From Bacteroidales bacterium (GTDB lineage: Bacteria > Bacteroidota > Bacteroidia > Bacteroidales > FEN-979): a stretch of 14,846 bases of DNA. How positions within the stretch are numbered: position 1 is the first letter of the stretch; every line of letters starts with the position of its first letter. The notes beneath the pieces are model-generated. The model did not search any database and had not been told where the DNA came from. It worked only from the letters and a program-made list of their open reading frames with translations. The position numbers and the translations under genes are program-made. Below, one piece after another: positions 1-7,421 of this stretch. Where the stretch lies: contig JALNWE010000070.1 of assembly GCA_023231065.1 (NCBI GenBank), positions 1 to 14,846 of the forward strand, written 5' to 3'.

Positions 1-593
1 CCGGGAACACCATAATGAGCACCCATTGAAATATTACCTTCAGGGCTGATTTTTACAATGAACAGATCTTCATTTCCGGTTTTTGAAAGGGTGACCGTTC
101 CGGCATGGAGTATCACACCATTGAAAAATCCGGTGACAAAAACATGACCTGCGTTGTCGAGGGCAATCCCAAACCCTTTGACCATCTCGTAAGAATTGCA
201 GGAGAGTTGTTTTATCCACAGAAGGCTTCCGGTATTGTTAAATTTGGCAACGAATGCATCGGTATATCCAACACTCGTCAGGGTTGTGCCCCCAAAAGAG
301 ACAGGACCTGAAAAATATCCGGTAACATAACTGTTTCCGGATGCATCGGTAACTATATCCTGCCCAATATCAGCTCCATCTCCACCAAACTGTTTTACCC
401 AATTGACAGCGGGTGGTGATCCCAGGTCGGAGGGCGCCAATAAATTATTCCCTTGTTTTGAGGGGATTATTGATCGCTCGTTGTCCCTTTGATGTAACCT
501 ATCCTGCTTTGAGTGATGGAAAACATTTCCCTGTTGACCAAATGAAGTCAGGGTGGTGACAAGGTATGCTGTCAGGAGTAAAAATTGTTTCAT
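1..593 (-). CDS. Secreted SBBP beta-propeller repeat protein (5' part only, runs off left edge)
   Basis: I translated the minus strand from ATG 593-591; the frame stays open for 197 codons to the window edge, so the C-terminus is missing. The first ~19 residues (MKQFLLLTAYLVTTLTSFG) form a signal peptide. A low-complexity linker follows to about residue 60. Then come propeller-like repeats: NWVKQFGG (64-71) with DASGNSYVTGYF (83-94), and again LLWIKQL (124-130) with LDNAGHVFVTGFF (145-157). The W-x-x-Q plus D-x-x-G-N/H-x-Y/F-V-T-G pattern is that of SBBP (seven-bladed propeller) repeats. In Bacteroidota such proteins are usually exported and often end in a T9SS sorting domain, which cannot be checked here. 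The substrate or partner is unknown. No Shine-Dalgarno is seen and no clear TAnnTTTG promoter was found upstream. Confidence 0.85.
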   Translation of the reverse strand, partial: MKQFLLLTAYLVTTLTSFGQQGNVFHHSKQDRLHQRDNERSIIPSKQGNNLLAPSDLGSPPAVNWVKQFGGDGADIGQDIVTDASGNSYVTGYFSGPVSFGGTTLTSVGYTDAFVAKFNNTGSLLWIKQLSCNSYEMVKGFGIALDNAGHVFVTGFFNGVILHAGTVTLSKTGNEDLFIVKISPEGNISMGAHYGVP

Positions 594-935
594 TGACCGG
601 GTTTTAAATTATTCAGATATATTGATATGTTTCTATAAATACTTCTACTCCCAAGTTCATAAATCAATTGAGCCCACTCCAAAAACTATTTTCACTGTAA
701 AATTTGCTAAAACGCTAAAAATATATAATTGAATATGAAACATTTGCGTCTTTGTGTCTTCGCGGTAAAATGAAAGATTTGATTTTTCGGAGCAGGAACA
801 AAATTACACAATTCTTCGCATCGGAATAGTTTTACGATGATATTTTAATGTTATCTTTTCCCCGCATCCTGAATTCAAATAATACTTTCAGAATCTTATT
901 TTATGATCCGGAGTAAAAAATAATTTTCATCCTGC
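594..935. other. Gene-free AT-rich intergenic region
   Basis: This gap separates the divergently transcribed propeller gene and HU gene. It is AT-rich and has no credible ORF on either strand. The only structured element I see is the 8-bp-periodic motif at 743-770, listed separately. No tRNA-like cloverleaf or terminator hairpin with a T-run was recognised. Confidence 0.7.
743..770. repeat. Short interspersed-repeat-like motif (degenerate 8-bp triplication)
   Basis: Three adjacent 8-mers, TTTGCGTC (743-750), TTTGTGTC (751-758) and TTCGCGGT (759-766), are followed by AAAA. From memory, close relatives of this 'TTTGCGTCTTTGCGGT' text recur in intergenic DNA of many environmental bacterial genomes, including Bacteroidota. 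Its function is unknown to me. Only one copy lies in this window, so dispersal cannot be shown here. Confidence 0.45.
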
Positions 936-966
936 TTGTTGTGAATTAGTGAATAAAGTAACTTTG
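936..966 (+). promoter_or_regulatory. Bacteroidetes-type promoter of the HU gene
   Basis: TTG at 936-938 is followed after 20 bp by TAACTTTG at 959-966, a perfect match to the Bacteroidetes primary sigma -7 consensus TAnnTTTG. Initiation would fall near 971-973. That is downstream of the GTG at 949 and the ATG at 967, and upstream of the ATG at 994, so this site decides the HU start codon. Confidence 0.6.
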
Positions 967-993
967 ATGCATTCAAAATCAACCTTTAAACCC

Positions 994-1284
994 ATGACCA
1001 AAGCAGACATTATTGCCCGGATTGTTGCCGAGACCGGCATTGAAAAACCGACTGTGACCGCCATTGTTGAATCCATGATGGGTACAATGGAAAAATCCAT
1101 GATTGCAGGAAATGAAATATTTCTCCGTGGATTTGGATCCTTTATCCTTAAAAAAAGGGCACCTAAAAAAGCAAGGAATATTTCAAAAGGGACCATCGTC
1201 AACATCCCGGCACACATGATACCCGCATTCAAACCGTGTAAGGAGTTCGTCGCTGAGGTCAAGGAAAAGGTCACAGTGAAGTAA
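994..1284 (+). CDS. HU/IHF-family nucleoid DNA-binding protein
   Basis: This is a 96-residue basic protein starting MTKADIIARIVAETGI, the normal N-terminus of HU/IHF proteins, which dimerise and bend DNA. The family signature region is visible as GNEIFLRGFGSFILKKR (about residues 39-55 from ATG 994). A basic beta-arm with NIPAHMIPAFKP and a closing helix FVAEVKEKV follow. Length fits the family (about 90-100). The frame is open upstream to GTG 949 and ATG 967, but a promoter -7 element occupies 959-966, so ATG 994 is preferred. It is convergent with amt: their stop codons are only about 7 bp apart, with no obvious terminator between. HU and IHF cannot be told apart from the sequence alone, and many Bacteroidota carry several paralogues. 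Confidence 0.92.
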   Translation: MTKADIIARIVAETGIEKPTVTAIVESMMGTMEKSMIAGNEIFLRGFGSFILKKRAPKKARNISKGTIVNIPAHMIPAFKPCKEFVAEVKEKVTVK

Positions 1285-1291
1285 TTCCCGG

Positions 1292-2509
1292 TTACAAAGC
1301 TCCTTCGTCATAAGCACGCTCACCATGGAGGGCTTCGTCGAGACCTGATTTTTCAATCTCTTCCGATACTTTAACCGGGGTGATCAGGTTGATGATGATC
1401 AGCATGATATAGGTGAAAATAAATGCGTAGGCCGCGGCAGCAAACACGGCGACAACCTGTTTAAAAAAGAAAGCGCTGCCGCCCAGCAGAAGGCCATCCG
1501 TACCAGCCGGATTGACAGCCTTTGCCGCAAAAACGCCGAGCAGGATTGTTCCCAGCACGCCCCCGACCCCATGCACACCCCATACATCCAGGGCGTCATC
1601 CCATTTCATCCGGTTCTTGAACCGCACGGCAAAATAACAGAGCAGGCCGGCCGCGATTCCGATCAGCGGGGAAGACCACAGTGGAACAAAGCCGGCACAG
1701 GGTGTGATCGTGGCCAACCCGGCAATGGATCCGGTCAAAAGACCCACAAATTTGGGCTTTCGTTCCTGTGTCCACTCTACAAACATCCAGGCGATGGTTG
1801 CAAAGGAAGCGGCAATATCGGTATTCAGAAAAGCCAGTGAAGTAACAAAGTCAACCGCCACTTCACTGCCTGCATTAAATCCATACCATCCGAACCATAG
1901 CAAACTGCTCCCGATCGCCACCAAAGGGATACTGTTAGGGGTCGAATTTTTATTTACCCTTGCCCCGACATAGAACACAGAGGCCAACGCCGCAAAACCC
2001 GCTGTGGCATGGACCACAATGCCACCGGCAAAGTCAATAATCCCCCATTGTGCCAGTAATCCGCCACCCCAGATCATGTGGACAAATGGATAATAAACCA
2101 GGACCTGCCATACCGTCAGAAAGAGGAAGAATGCCTTAAAATTGACCCTGTTTACAAAAGCGCCGGTGATCAAAGCAGGCGTAATGATTGCAAACATCAT
2201 CTGGTAAGCCACAAAAACAATTTCAGGGATTTTTCCGTTGGTGTACATGGAGGAAATCCCTATACCGTGCAGGAAAGCTTTATCAAAATTTCCGATAATG
2301 CCACCCTCGCCTCCGCTGAAACAGAGGGAATAGCCAAAGATCACCCATAGAACAGTTGTCCATCCCAGGGAAACGAAACTTTGGATCATGATGCCAAGAA
2401 TATTGCGTTTGGTAGCAAGGCCACCATAGAAAAGCGCCAGACCGGGGGTCATCAGCATGACCAGGCTGCAGGCTAATAGCATAAATCCGGTTGAACCAGT
2501 GTCTAACAT
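1292..2509 (-). CDS. amt: Ammonium transporter, Amt/MEP family
   Basis: A 405-residue, strongly hydrophobic protein with the 11-helix Amt pattern; it conducts ammonium/ammonia across the inner membrane. Conduction-site residues are present at the expected spacing: pore-gate phenylalanines F106 (QMMFA) and F211 (GFNAGS), the recruitment-site W147 (WGGG), D159, and the twin pore histidines H167 (VVHATAGF) and H313 (WGVHGVGG). The cytoplasmic tail with GLDEALHGERAYDE resembles the conserved tail that PII proteins contact in E. coli AmtB. Its 29-bp distance from the upstream barrel gene suggests one transcript. No glnK lies beside it, which is atypical for bacterial amt genes. Family assignment is secure; regulation is inferred only. 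Confidence 0.97.
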   Translation of the reverse strand: MLDTGSTGFMLLACSLVMLMTPGLALFYGGLATKRNILGIMIQSFVSLGWTTVLWVIFGYSLCFSGGEGGIIGNFDKAFLHGIGISSMYTNGKIPEIVFVAYQMMFAIITPALITGAFVNRVNFKAFFLFLTVWQVLVYYPFVHMIWGGGLLAQWGIIDFAGGIVVHATAGFAALASVFYVGARVNKNSTPNSIPLVAIGSSLLWFGWYGFNAGSEVAVDFVTSLAFLNTDIAASFATIAWMFVEWTQERKPKFVGLLTGSIAGLATITPCAGFVPLWSSPLIGIAAGLLCYFAVRFKNRMKWDDALDVWGVHGVGGVLGTILLGVFAAKAVNPAGTDGLLLGGSAFFFKQVVAVFAAAAYAFIFTYIMLIIINLITPVKVSEEIEKSGLDEALHGERAYDEGAL

Positions 2510-2538
2510 AATACGTTATTTTTAAATGAATAATTCCG

Positions 2539-3333
2539 TTATAATGAAATACCAAAAACAAGGTAGAGTCTGTTTTGTAAAGGATTGGCGATCAGCGAAG
2601 CCTGTATGGGCAATGAATATTTATCAGTGATCGGGACGGCCCTTGCCAACTTGATGCCGATATTGGTGAAACCGGCTTTCGCGTTGCCATAATATCCGCT
2701 TTCCTGAAGGTTGGTATTTGGGTTGTTAATGGTCCCTCCTACAAATGCATTGAAATCAAATCCTTTAATATTCTTTTTAAAACCGAGTTCGATATACGTT
2801 GAATATTGCAGCCCATTTTCAATAAAAGTGGTATCGTTCACCTGTTTCATTTTGCGGGCATCGTTACCATAGAAATTGGTTGCGATCAGGAAAGTAAACG
2901 GGATCTTTTTCGTTCCATTGAACATGATCATCCCTTCGAAGACATGGCCGGTACTGTCGGCATTATAACAGAAATATTCATCTCTTTTACCGCTGTTATA
3001 TCCTGGGAAAAAATAATCGGTCACCATCAGGGTCAGCATGTTCTTATAAGTATAGCTGAGGATCAGGTCCACCTCCTGATTGGAGGTAGCGCTGAAAGTA
3101 TAGGCTCCCCAGGCGCCTAATGAAAGCGTATGATTGGAGTTTCCAACATTCAGTTTCAGGGCGGGCTGGATGCTGGGCCCTGCGCCTCCGAGATCAAGCC
3201 CGCGCCAGATATACCGGCTCATGAAGTCAGCGCCCGCCTGGAAATTGGCAGGCCATTTTTCTGGATCCTGGGAAAAACCATTTCCCCGGATAAACAACGT
3301 CAACGCAAAAACAATAAGGAAAGCTTTTTTCAT
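2539..3333 (-). CDS. Outer-membrane beta-barrel, Gcw_chp/TorF-like putative porin
   Basis: A 264-residue protein from ATG 3333. It has a signal peptide (MKKAFLIVFALTLFIRGNGFSQ). The mature part is rich in alternating hydrophobic/aromatic strands and ends YLVFGISL, as outer-membrane barrels do. The N-terminal stretch SRYIWRGLDLG followed by PSIQPALKL resembles the opening motif of the Gcw_chp/TorF family (Y-x-x-RG, then x-Q-P/G). From family knowledge, such proteins occur near amt/glnK in some Proteobacteria. The open frame extends to a TTG at 3354, but that would put residues in front of a perfect signal peptide. Its place directly upstream of amt suggests outer-membrane passage of ammonium or another small solute. 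That function is an inference. Confidence 0.7.
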   Translation of the reverse strand: MKKAFLIVFALTLFIRGNGFSQDPEKWPANFQAGADFMSRYIWRGLDLGGAGPSIQPALKLNVGNSNHTLSLGAWGAYTFSATSNQEVDLILSYTYKNMLTLMVTDYFFPGYNSGKRDEYFCYNADSTGHVFEGMIMFNGTKKIPFTFLIATNFYGNDARKMKQVNDTTFIENGLQYSTYIELGFKKNIKGFDFNAFVGGTINNPNTNLQESGYYGNAKAGFTNIGIKLARAVPITDKYSLPIQASLIANPLQNRLYLVFGISL

Positions 3334-3417
3334 TGGAAGGAATTGATCCTGCAAATGAAAGGTTCTGTCGCGAGGTATGAAATAAAGGGATCCCGGATTT
3401 TTTACTAAGTATAACCC

Positions 3418-4086
3418 TTAGAGGTCCGCCAGGTTATTGCGGATGGCAAATTTCACCATGTCGACGGTACTGCGGAAGTTGTACTTCTGCATGATGTTGT
3501 TTTTATGGGTCTCTACAGTCCTGACACTGATATTCAGTTTCTCGGAGATTTCCTGGTTCGATAAACCCTCTGCATAGAGACGAAGGATTTCGCTTTCGCG
3601 AAGGGTGAGGGTTTGTGCGCGGGTAACCGATTCCGGGGCGGTGACTTTCCTGATCGCGTGCGAATATATCCTGGTGATGGTCTGGGCCAGACTGTCGCTG
3701 AAATATTGTTCCCCTTTGTAAAGGGTCCGGATCGCTTTAAACAGCTCCGCTTTGGTCGTATCCTGTTTGGGAAGGTATCCCCAGGCTCCGGCTTGTAAAG
3801 CGTTGAAAATATAATCTTCGCTGATATACATCGACAAGACCAGGATCCTGATCGCGGGATAAAGCTCTGTCACTTTCCTGATCAGGTCGATCCCTGATTT
3901 TCCGGGAAGGGAAAGATCGGTGATCACAATATCAGGATGGGCCTGAGAAATCATTTCAAGGGCATGGGGCACATCGGGGGCACATCCGCAAAGCAGGATA
4001 TCACCGGCATCATGAAGCATGTTGGTCAGCCCGTCGCGAATGATCTGGTGGTCATCGACCAGAAACACTTGAATGGATTGTTTCAT
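3418..4086 (-). CDS. NarL/FixJ-family response regulator (REC-LuxR HTH)
   Basis: A 222-residue cytoplasmic transcription regulator. The receiver domain (about 1-120) has the acidic pair D11-D12, phospho-acceptor D57 in VITDLSLPG, S85 and K107. The C-terminal LuxR-type helix-turn-helix (about 157-215) contains LTLRESEILRLYAEGLSNQE and ISVRTVETHKNNIMQK. It overlaps the stop of the kinase gene by ATGA (4083-4086), so the two are translationally coupled and surely partners. The downstream barrel gene starts 84 bp beyond its stop with no convincing terminator between, so kinase-regulator-barrel-amt could be one unit. Its targets are not visible from the sequence. Confidence 0.95.
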   Translation of the reverse strand: MKQSIQVFLVDDHQIIRDGLTNMLHDAGDILLCGCAPDVPHALEMISQAHPDIVITDLSLPGKSGIDLIRKVTELYPAIRILVLSMYISEDYIFNALQAGAWGYLPKQDTTKAELFKAIRTLYKGEQYFSDSLAQTITRIYSHAIRKVTAPESVTRAQTLTLRESEILRLYAEGLSNQEISEKLNISVRTVETHKNNIMQKYNFRSTVDMVKFAIRNNLADL

Positions 4087-5822
4087 GGTAAAAATGGGAT
4101 TTTGACCCGGAGGGTCGTACCCTTTCCGGGGCCCGATTCAACAGAGAAGTTACCTCCCAGCAAGCCGGCCCTTTCTTTCATATTGTAAAGGCCATTCCCT
4201 TTGCCTGCCTTCGCGGGATCGAATCCTGCACCGTCATCTTCCAGGATAAAAATAAGGGCATCGCGGTTTTCGATCAGTTGCATGGAAATATTGGAAGCTC
4301 CGGCATGTTTGATGATGTTGCTGATTCCTTCCTGGGCAATCCTGAAAATATAGACGGCTGTGTCATTCCCGGGAACCCTGGTAAGGCTTGCATCGAAATC
4401 AACCTTGAGCCCTGTCTGCTTTTCCACATCGCCGGACAAGTTTTGCAAGGCAGTGATCAGCCCAAGATCATCCAGTGAGGCCGGCATCAGGTCATTGGAG
4501 ATCCTCCTAAGTTCATCCACAATATCCCTAAGCTCAGATTTGATCCCGGCAAGGGTCTTCTGCAGGCATGAAAGATCAGCTTCATCACAGTTTTCAAGCT
4601 GTAGTTTAGCGCCAATCATCTTTTGTCCCAGTCCGTCATGTAATTCCCTCGATATCCGCCGTCGCTCCATCTCCTGCCCGTCGTACAGGGCCTGGATCCT
4701 TTTCCGGCGTTCTTCCTTAACCTGATCTGACATGGTATTGAAGGTTTCAGCCAGGGAACCGATTTCATCATTCGACCGGATATCTACTTTCTGGTCAAAA
4801 TTGCCCTCCCCGAGACTGGTAGCCGCATTTTTAAGACGGATGATGGGTTGGGTCACCATCCGGGTAATGATCTGGGAAAACCCCAGGATAAAAAAAGAGA
4901 TGATGATAGAAACCAGCAGAATATCATTCCGCAAGGCAATGACCGGGATCATGGCCTCATTATAATCAATCTCAGCCAGGATGATCCATTTCAGGTCGGG
5001 AACCGGTAAGGGTTCGTATGCACTGAATACTTTGATGCCGCGGTAATCGTTGGTCATGGAAGTTCCGGTCCTGCCATCTGCCGCTAAGATGGCGGTTCCG
5101 GAATGAACCGGAACTTTTAAGAGCGAATGACGGATAAACCGGGAGGAACTCCGCATCAGGAAATCATTTCCAACGAGATAAGCTTCTCCGGATTTTCCAA
5201 GGCCGATCCGGCTGTTGTCCTGCAGCATGATCTGATTGATCGCGGTGGCCGGGATCTCTGAAATTACGACGACTGCATAGGGGGAACCGGGAGAGGAGAA
5301 CCTGCAACCGATCAGGCAGACGGGGACAGAATCACCTTTTTCCCTGAAAAAGAGGTCCGTGATGGAGATCCTGTTCCGGGCCGATTCCTTGATTATTGAT
5401 TGGATATGCTGATAAACTGCCGGAGGGATCCCTTTCAATTGGGTCGTTATCGAAATACATCCTTTCAGACCGGGTTGAGTAGAGATAATGTACAGGTTGG
5501 TGAAGCCATAGGCCTGACAATAATTTTGAAGATAAGTTAACGCGGAAAGCTTTTGTACCGGTCGCTTTCCTCCGGGGAAAAAACTGGTCAGCTGATCCTT
5601 ATCATATAAATTTTCAAGATTTCTGACCTTTTCAGAAAAAAAGTAGGACAATTGTTGCTTTTTCACGGCCCTGACAGAGATCAGTTGGTCCATCGTCCGG
5701 TTGATGATCGCCTTCCTGGCTGAATAGTAGGCATAGGAGCCGACAATTAACACCGTTGATATCCCTACCAGAAGGAACAGTAACAGCAGTTTGGTCGTAA
5801 TGGAATATCGAGGTAACCTCAT
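4083..5822 (-). CDS. NarX-type sensor histidine kinase with extracytoplasmic Cache domain
   Basis: 579 residues from ATG 5822; the frame reaches a GTG at 5834, but a -7 element at 5847-5854 leaves almost no leader for it. Order of parts: TM1 (about 8-30); an extracytoplasmic sensor of about 265 residues; TM2 (about 299-319); HAMP (about 320-372); dimerisation/phospho-acceptor helix of HisKA_3 type with H395 in RRRISRELHDGLGQ; and an ATPase domain with N502 in EGISNIIKHAG, DDGAGFD (529-535) and GLYNMKERA. The sensor has the GLGKSGEAYLVG and LMRSSSRF pattern of double-Cache domains, which bind small ligands. It also carries several cysteines. It phosphorylates the overlapping NarL-type regulator. 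The ligand is unknown; a nitrogen compound would fit the amt neighbourhood but is a guess. Confidence 0.93.
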   Translation of the reverse strand: MRLPRYSITTKLLLLFLLVGISTVLIVGSYAYYSARKAIINRTMDQLISVRAVKKQQLSYFFSEKVRNLENLYDKDQLTSFFPGGKRPVQKLSALTYLQNYCQAYGFTNLYIISTQPGLKGCISITTQLKGIPPAVYQHIQSIIKESARNRISITDLFFREKGDSVPVCLIGCRFSSPGSPYAVVVISEIPATAINQIMLQDNSRIGLGKSGEAYLVGNDFLMRSSSRFIRHSLLKVPVHSGTAILAADGRTGTSMTNDYRGIKVFSAYEPLPVPDLKWIILAEIDYNEAMIPVIALRNDILLVSIIISFFILGFSQIITRMVTQPIIRLKNAATSLGEGNFDQKVDIRSNDEIGSLAETFNTMSDQVKEERRKRIQALYDGQEMERRRISRELHDGLGQKMIGAKLQLENCDEADLSCLQKTLAGIKSELRDIVDELRRISNDLMPASLDDLGLITALQNLSGDVEKQTGLKVDFDASLTRVPGNDTAVYIFRIAQEGISNIIKHAGASNISMQLIENRDALIFILEDDGAGFDPAKAGKGNGLYNMKERAGLLGGNFSVESGPGKGTTLRVKIPFLP

Positions 5823-5846
5823 ACGCGCTAACACAGGTCAATAATA

Positions 5847-5854
5847 CAAAAATA
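5847..5854 (-). promoter_or_regulatory. Candidate -7 element for the histidine kinase gene
   Basis: Read on the minus strand this is TATTTTTG, a perfect TAnnTTTG match 24 bp before ATG 5822. No TTG lies at the expected -33 distance; that stretch is instead flanked by the CCGG inverted repeats. The site may therefore be weak and activator-dependent. Confidence 0.4.
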
Positions 5855-5859
5855 TGCTT

Positions 5860-5898
5860 TAACCGGAGAATAAAAAAGTTAAATGATCCGGTTACCGG
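5860..5898. promoter_or_regulatory. Candidate operator: paired CCGG inverted repeats
   Basis: TAACCGGA (5860-5867) and its exact reverse complement TCCGGTTA (5887-5894) are 19 bp apart. The second arm also belongs to an 11-bp palindrome CCGGTTACCGG (5888-5898). The cluster covers the expected -33 region of the kinase promoter in the divergent gap, so a regulator may bind here. Which protein binds is unknown. Confidence 0.4.
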
Positions 5899-5944
5899 CG
5901 CTCAGTTGAAGCTATTCGTCCGTATCAATGATCGGGCTAAATGT

Positions 5945-5957
5945 GGGGAAAATCCCC
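5945..5957. promoter_or_regulatory. Candidate operator: GGGGA-N3-TCCCC inverted repeat upstream of tolC
   Basis: GGGGAAAATCCCC is a perfect 5-bp inverted repeat with a 3-bp spacer. It ends 40 bp before the tolC -7 element, so it is centred roughly 60 bp upstream of the predicted start, a usual activator position. A dimeric regulator is plausible; identity is unknown. Confidence 0.35.
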
Positions 5958-5997
5958 CGGTCTGTCGATTCCGCTTTTTATCCCCTGGCGCAGGGTA

Positions 5998-6005
5998 TAT
6001 TTTTG
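5998..6005 (+). promoter_or_regulatory. Candidate -7 element of the exporter operon
   Basis: TATTTTTG matches TAnnTTTG perfectly and would give a leader of about 50 nt before ATG 6062. A TTG at -33 is missing; a T-rich run at 5975-5979 occupies that distance. A regulated promoter needing an activator would fit. Confidence 0.42.
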
Positions 6006-6061
6006 TCCTTGAAAATAAAAAAATCAATGATCAGTAAATGGGATAAGCAAAATTCAGACAA

Positions 6062-7405
6062 ATGAAAAGAAATGTTAAATATATTGTTGCCGGCGTTTCC
6101 ATCCTTCTCCTCTATCCAATAACGGGGTTTTGCCAGGAAACTGAAAAAGTCTGGACCCTGAACTCCTGTATTCAGTATGCCCTGGAAAAAAACATCCAGA
6201 TCCAGCAAACACAACTGGTTTCACGGAAGAAAGAAATAGCCGGCGACCAGGCAAAATCCAACCGTTATCCTACGTTAAACGCTTCCGTAAATGAAAACCT
6301 GGGATGGAATAAATCGGTCAATGCAGGGACCAATAAATATGGCGATTATACCGGGACCAATAATACCGGAATTGCTGTAAGTTCCAGTGTAACCCTTTTC
6401 AATGGTTTTAAACTCAGGAACACGATCAAACAAGCCGAAACCGATTTCAAGGCCAGCCAATATGATACCAAAACCAATGAGGAAGCAGTCAGTTTGAGTA
6501 TTTTAAATGCTTATTTGCAGGTTCTTTATTCCAGGGAAGATGTCATGAACAGTCAGAAACAGATTGAATCAACAGAAGAGCAGCTTCGTTTAGCCGGGGA
6601 ACGGCTTACCCTGGGAGCCATTTCACAATCCGAATATCTACAGGTGAAATCGCAACTGGCAAGTGAAAAGTATACGCTGGCAACTGCTGGGAACCAGTTT
6701 GCCATTGATAAAGTCACCCTCATGCAACTGATGGAACTGCCGGTCACTTCAAAGTTCAACCTTGAATATCCGGCCTTTGGCGACAGCGTCAACCAACACC
6801 GGAACCCTGATTCTGAAAGCATCTATATAACGGCCCTTGCCATCAAGCCACAAATTAAAAGTGCAGGGCTCAACCTGCAAAGCGCCCAGGAAAATGTAAC
6901 CATTACGAAAGCAGGGTATCTGCCCCAGCTTTCCCTGACCGGAGGAATAAGCTCCGGTTACAGCAGCGAACTGGAAAACCTGGCATACTATTACCAGGTC
7001 GGGAACAATATAAGCCCCAATGTTGGGCTAACCTTGTCTATCCCGATCTATCAGAACAGCCAGGTCAGTAACCAGGTACAAACCGCCAAACTTGATGTGG
7101 AGAATGCGACCTTAAATATGAACAACACAAAAAATGTTTTGCGAAAAGCCATTGAGCAAGCTTGCGTGGATGTTGTTTCAGCCGAAAAAGAGTATGAATC
7201 AAGCAGGGAACAGCATACGGCTGCCCTGGAATCATACCAGGTGGCATCGGAAAAATTTGATCAAGGATTGTTGAGTTCAGTTGATTTTCTGGTCCAGAAA
7301 ACCAATTTGATCGCGGCCGAAAGCAATGTCCTGGCCTCTAAATACACGTTGATATTCAGTTATAAAACACTTGATTTTTATTCGGGGATCCCCTTAGGAT
7401 TTTAA
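6062..7405 (+). CDS. TolC-family outer-membrane efflux channel
   Basis: A 447-residue protein with a signal peptide (about residues 1-24, ending GFCQ). Two OEP repeats follow, made of long coiled-coil helices and short strands. WTLNSCIQYALEKNIQIQQT is the usual opening of the mature part. GERLTLGAISQSEYLQVKSQL closes the first repeat, and SEKFDQGLLSSVDFLVQKTNL is the equivalent in the second. It forms the trimeric outer-membrane exit duct of a tripartite pump. Cys23 is not in a proper lipobox (F at -1), so a lipoprotein is unlikely. It is the first gene of the six-gene run and lies 16 bp before the membrane-fusion gene. ATG 6062 starts directly with the signal peptide. Confidence 0.95.
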   Translation: MKRNVKYIVAGVSILLLYPITGFCQETEKVWTLNSCIQYALEKNIQIQQTQLVSRKKEIAGDQAKSNRYPTLNASVNENLGWNKSVNAGTNKYGDYTGTNNTGIAVSSSVTLFNGFKLRNTIKQAETDFKASQYDTKTNEEAVSLSILNAYLQVLYSREDVMNSQKQIESTEEQLRLAGERLTLGAISQSEYLQVKSQLASEKYTLATAGNQFAIDKVTLMQLMELPVTSKFNLEYPAFGDSVNQHRNPDSESIYITALAIKPQIKSAGLNLQSAQENVTITKAGYLPQLSLTGGISSGYSSELENLAYYYQVGNNISPNVGLTLSIPIYQNSQVSNQVQTAKLDVENATLNMNNTKNVLRKAIEQACVDVVSAEKEYESSREQHTAALESYQVASEKFDQGLLSSVDFLVQKTNLIAAESNVLASKYTLIFSYKTLDFYSGIPLGF

Positions 7406-7421
7406 CAACAAACGAGAAACA

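Noticed and set aside
105..311. Plus-strand 68-codon frame in the left end
   Set aside because: It is antisense to the SBBP propeller frame, which is open for 197 codons with a signal peptide and repeats.
927..1274. Minus-strand frame opposite the HU gene
   Set aside because: It is antisense to a clear HU gene, overlaps its promoter, and has no family resemblance.
3334..3354. TTG start for the outer-membrane barrel
   Set aside because: It would add seven residues ahead of a textbook signal peptide beginning at ATG 3333.
3405..3421. CTAAG-N7-CTTAG inverted repeat as a terminator after the NarL-type regulator
   Set aside because: The stem is only 5 bp of weak pairs and no T-run follows in the direction of transcription.
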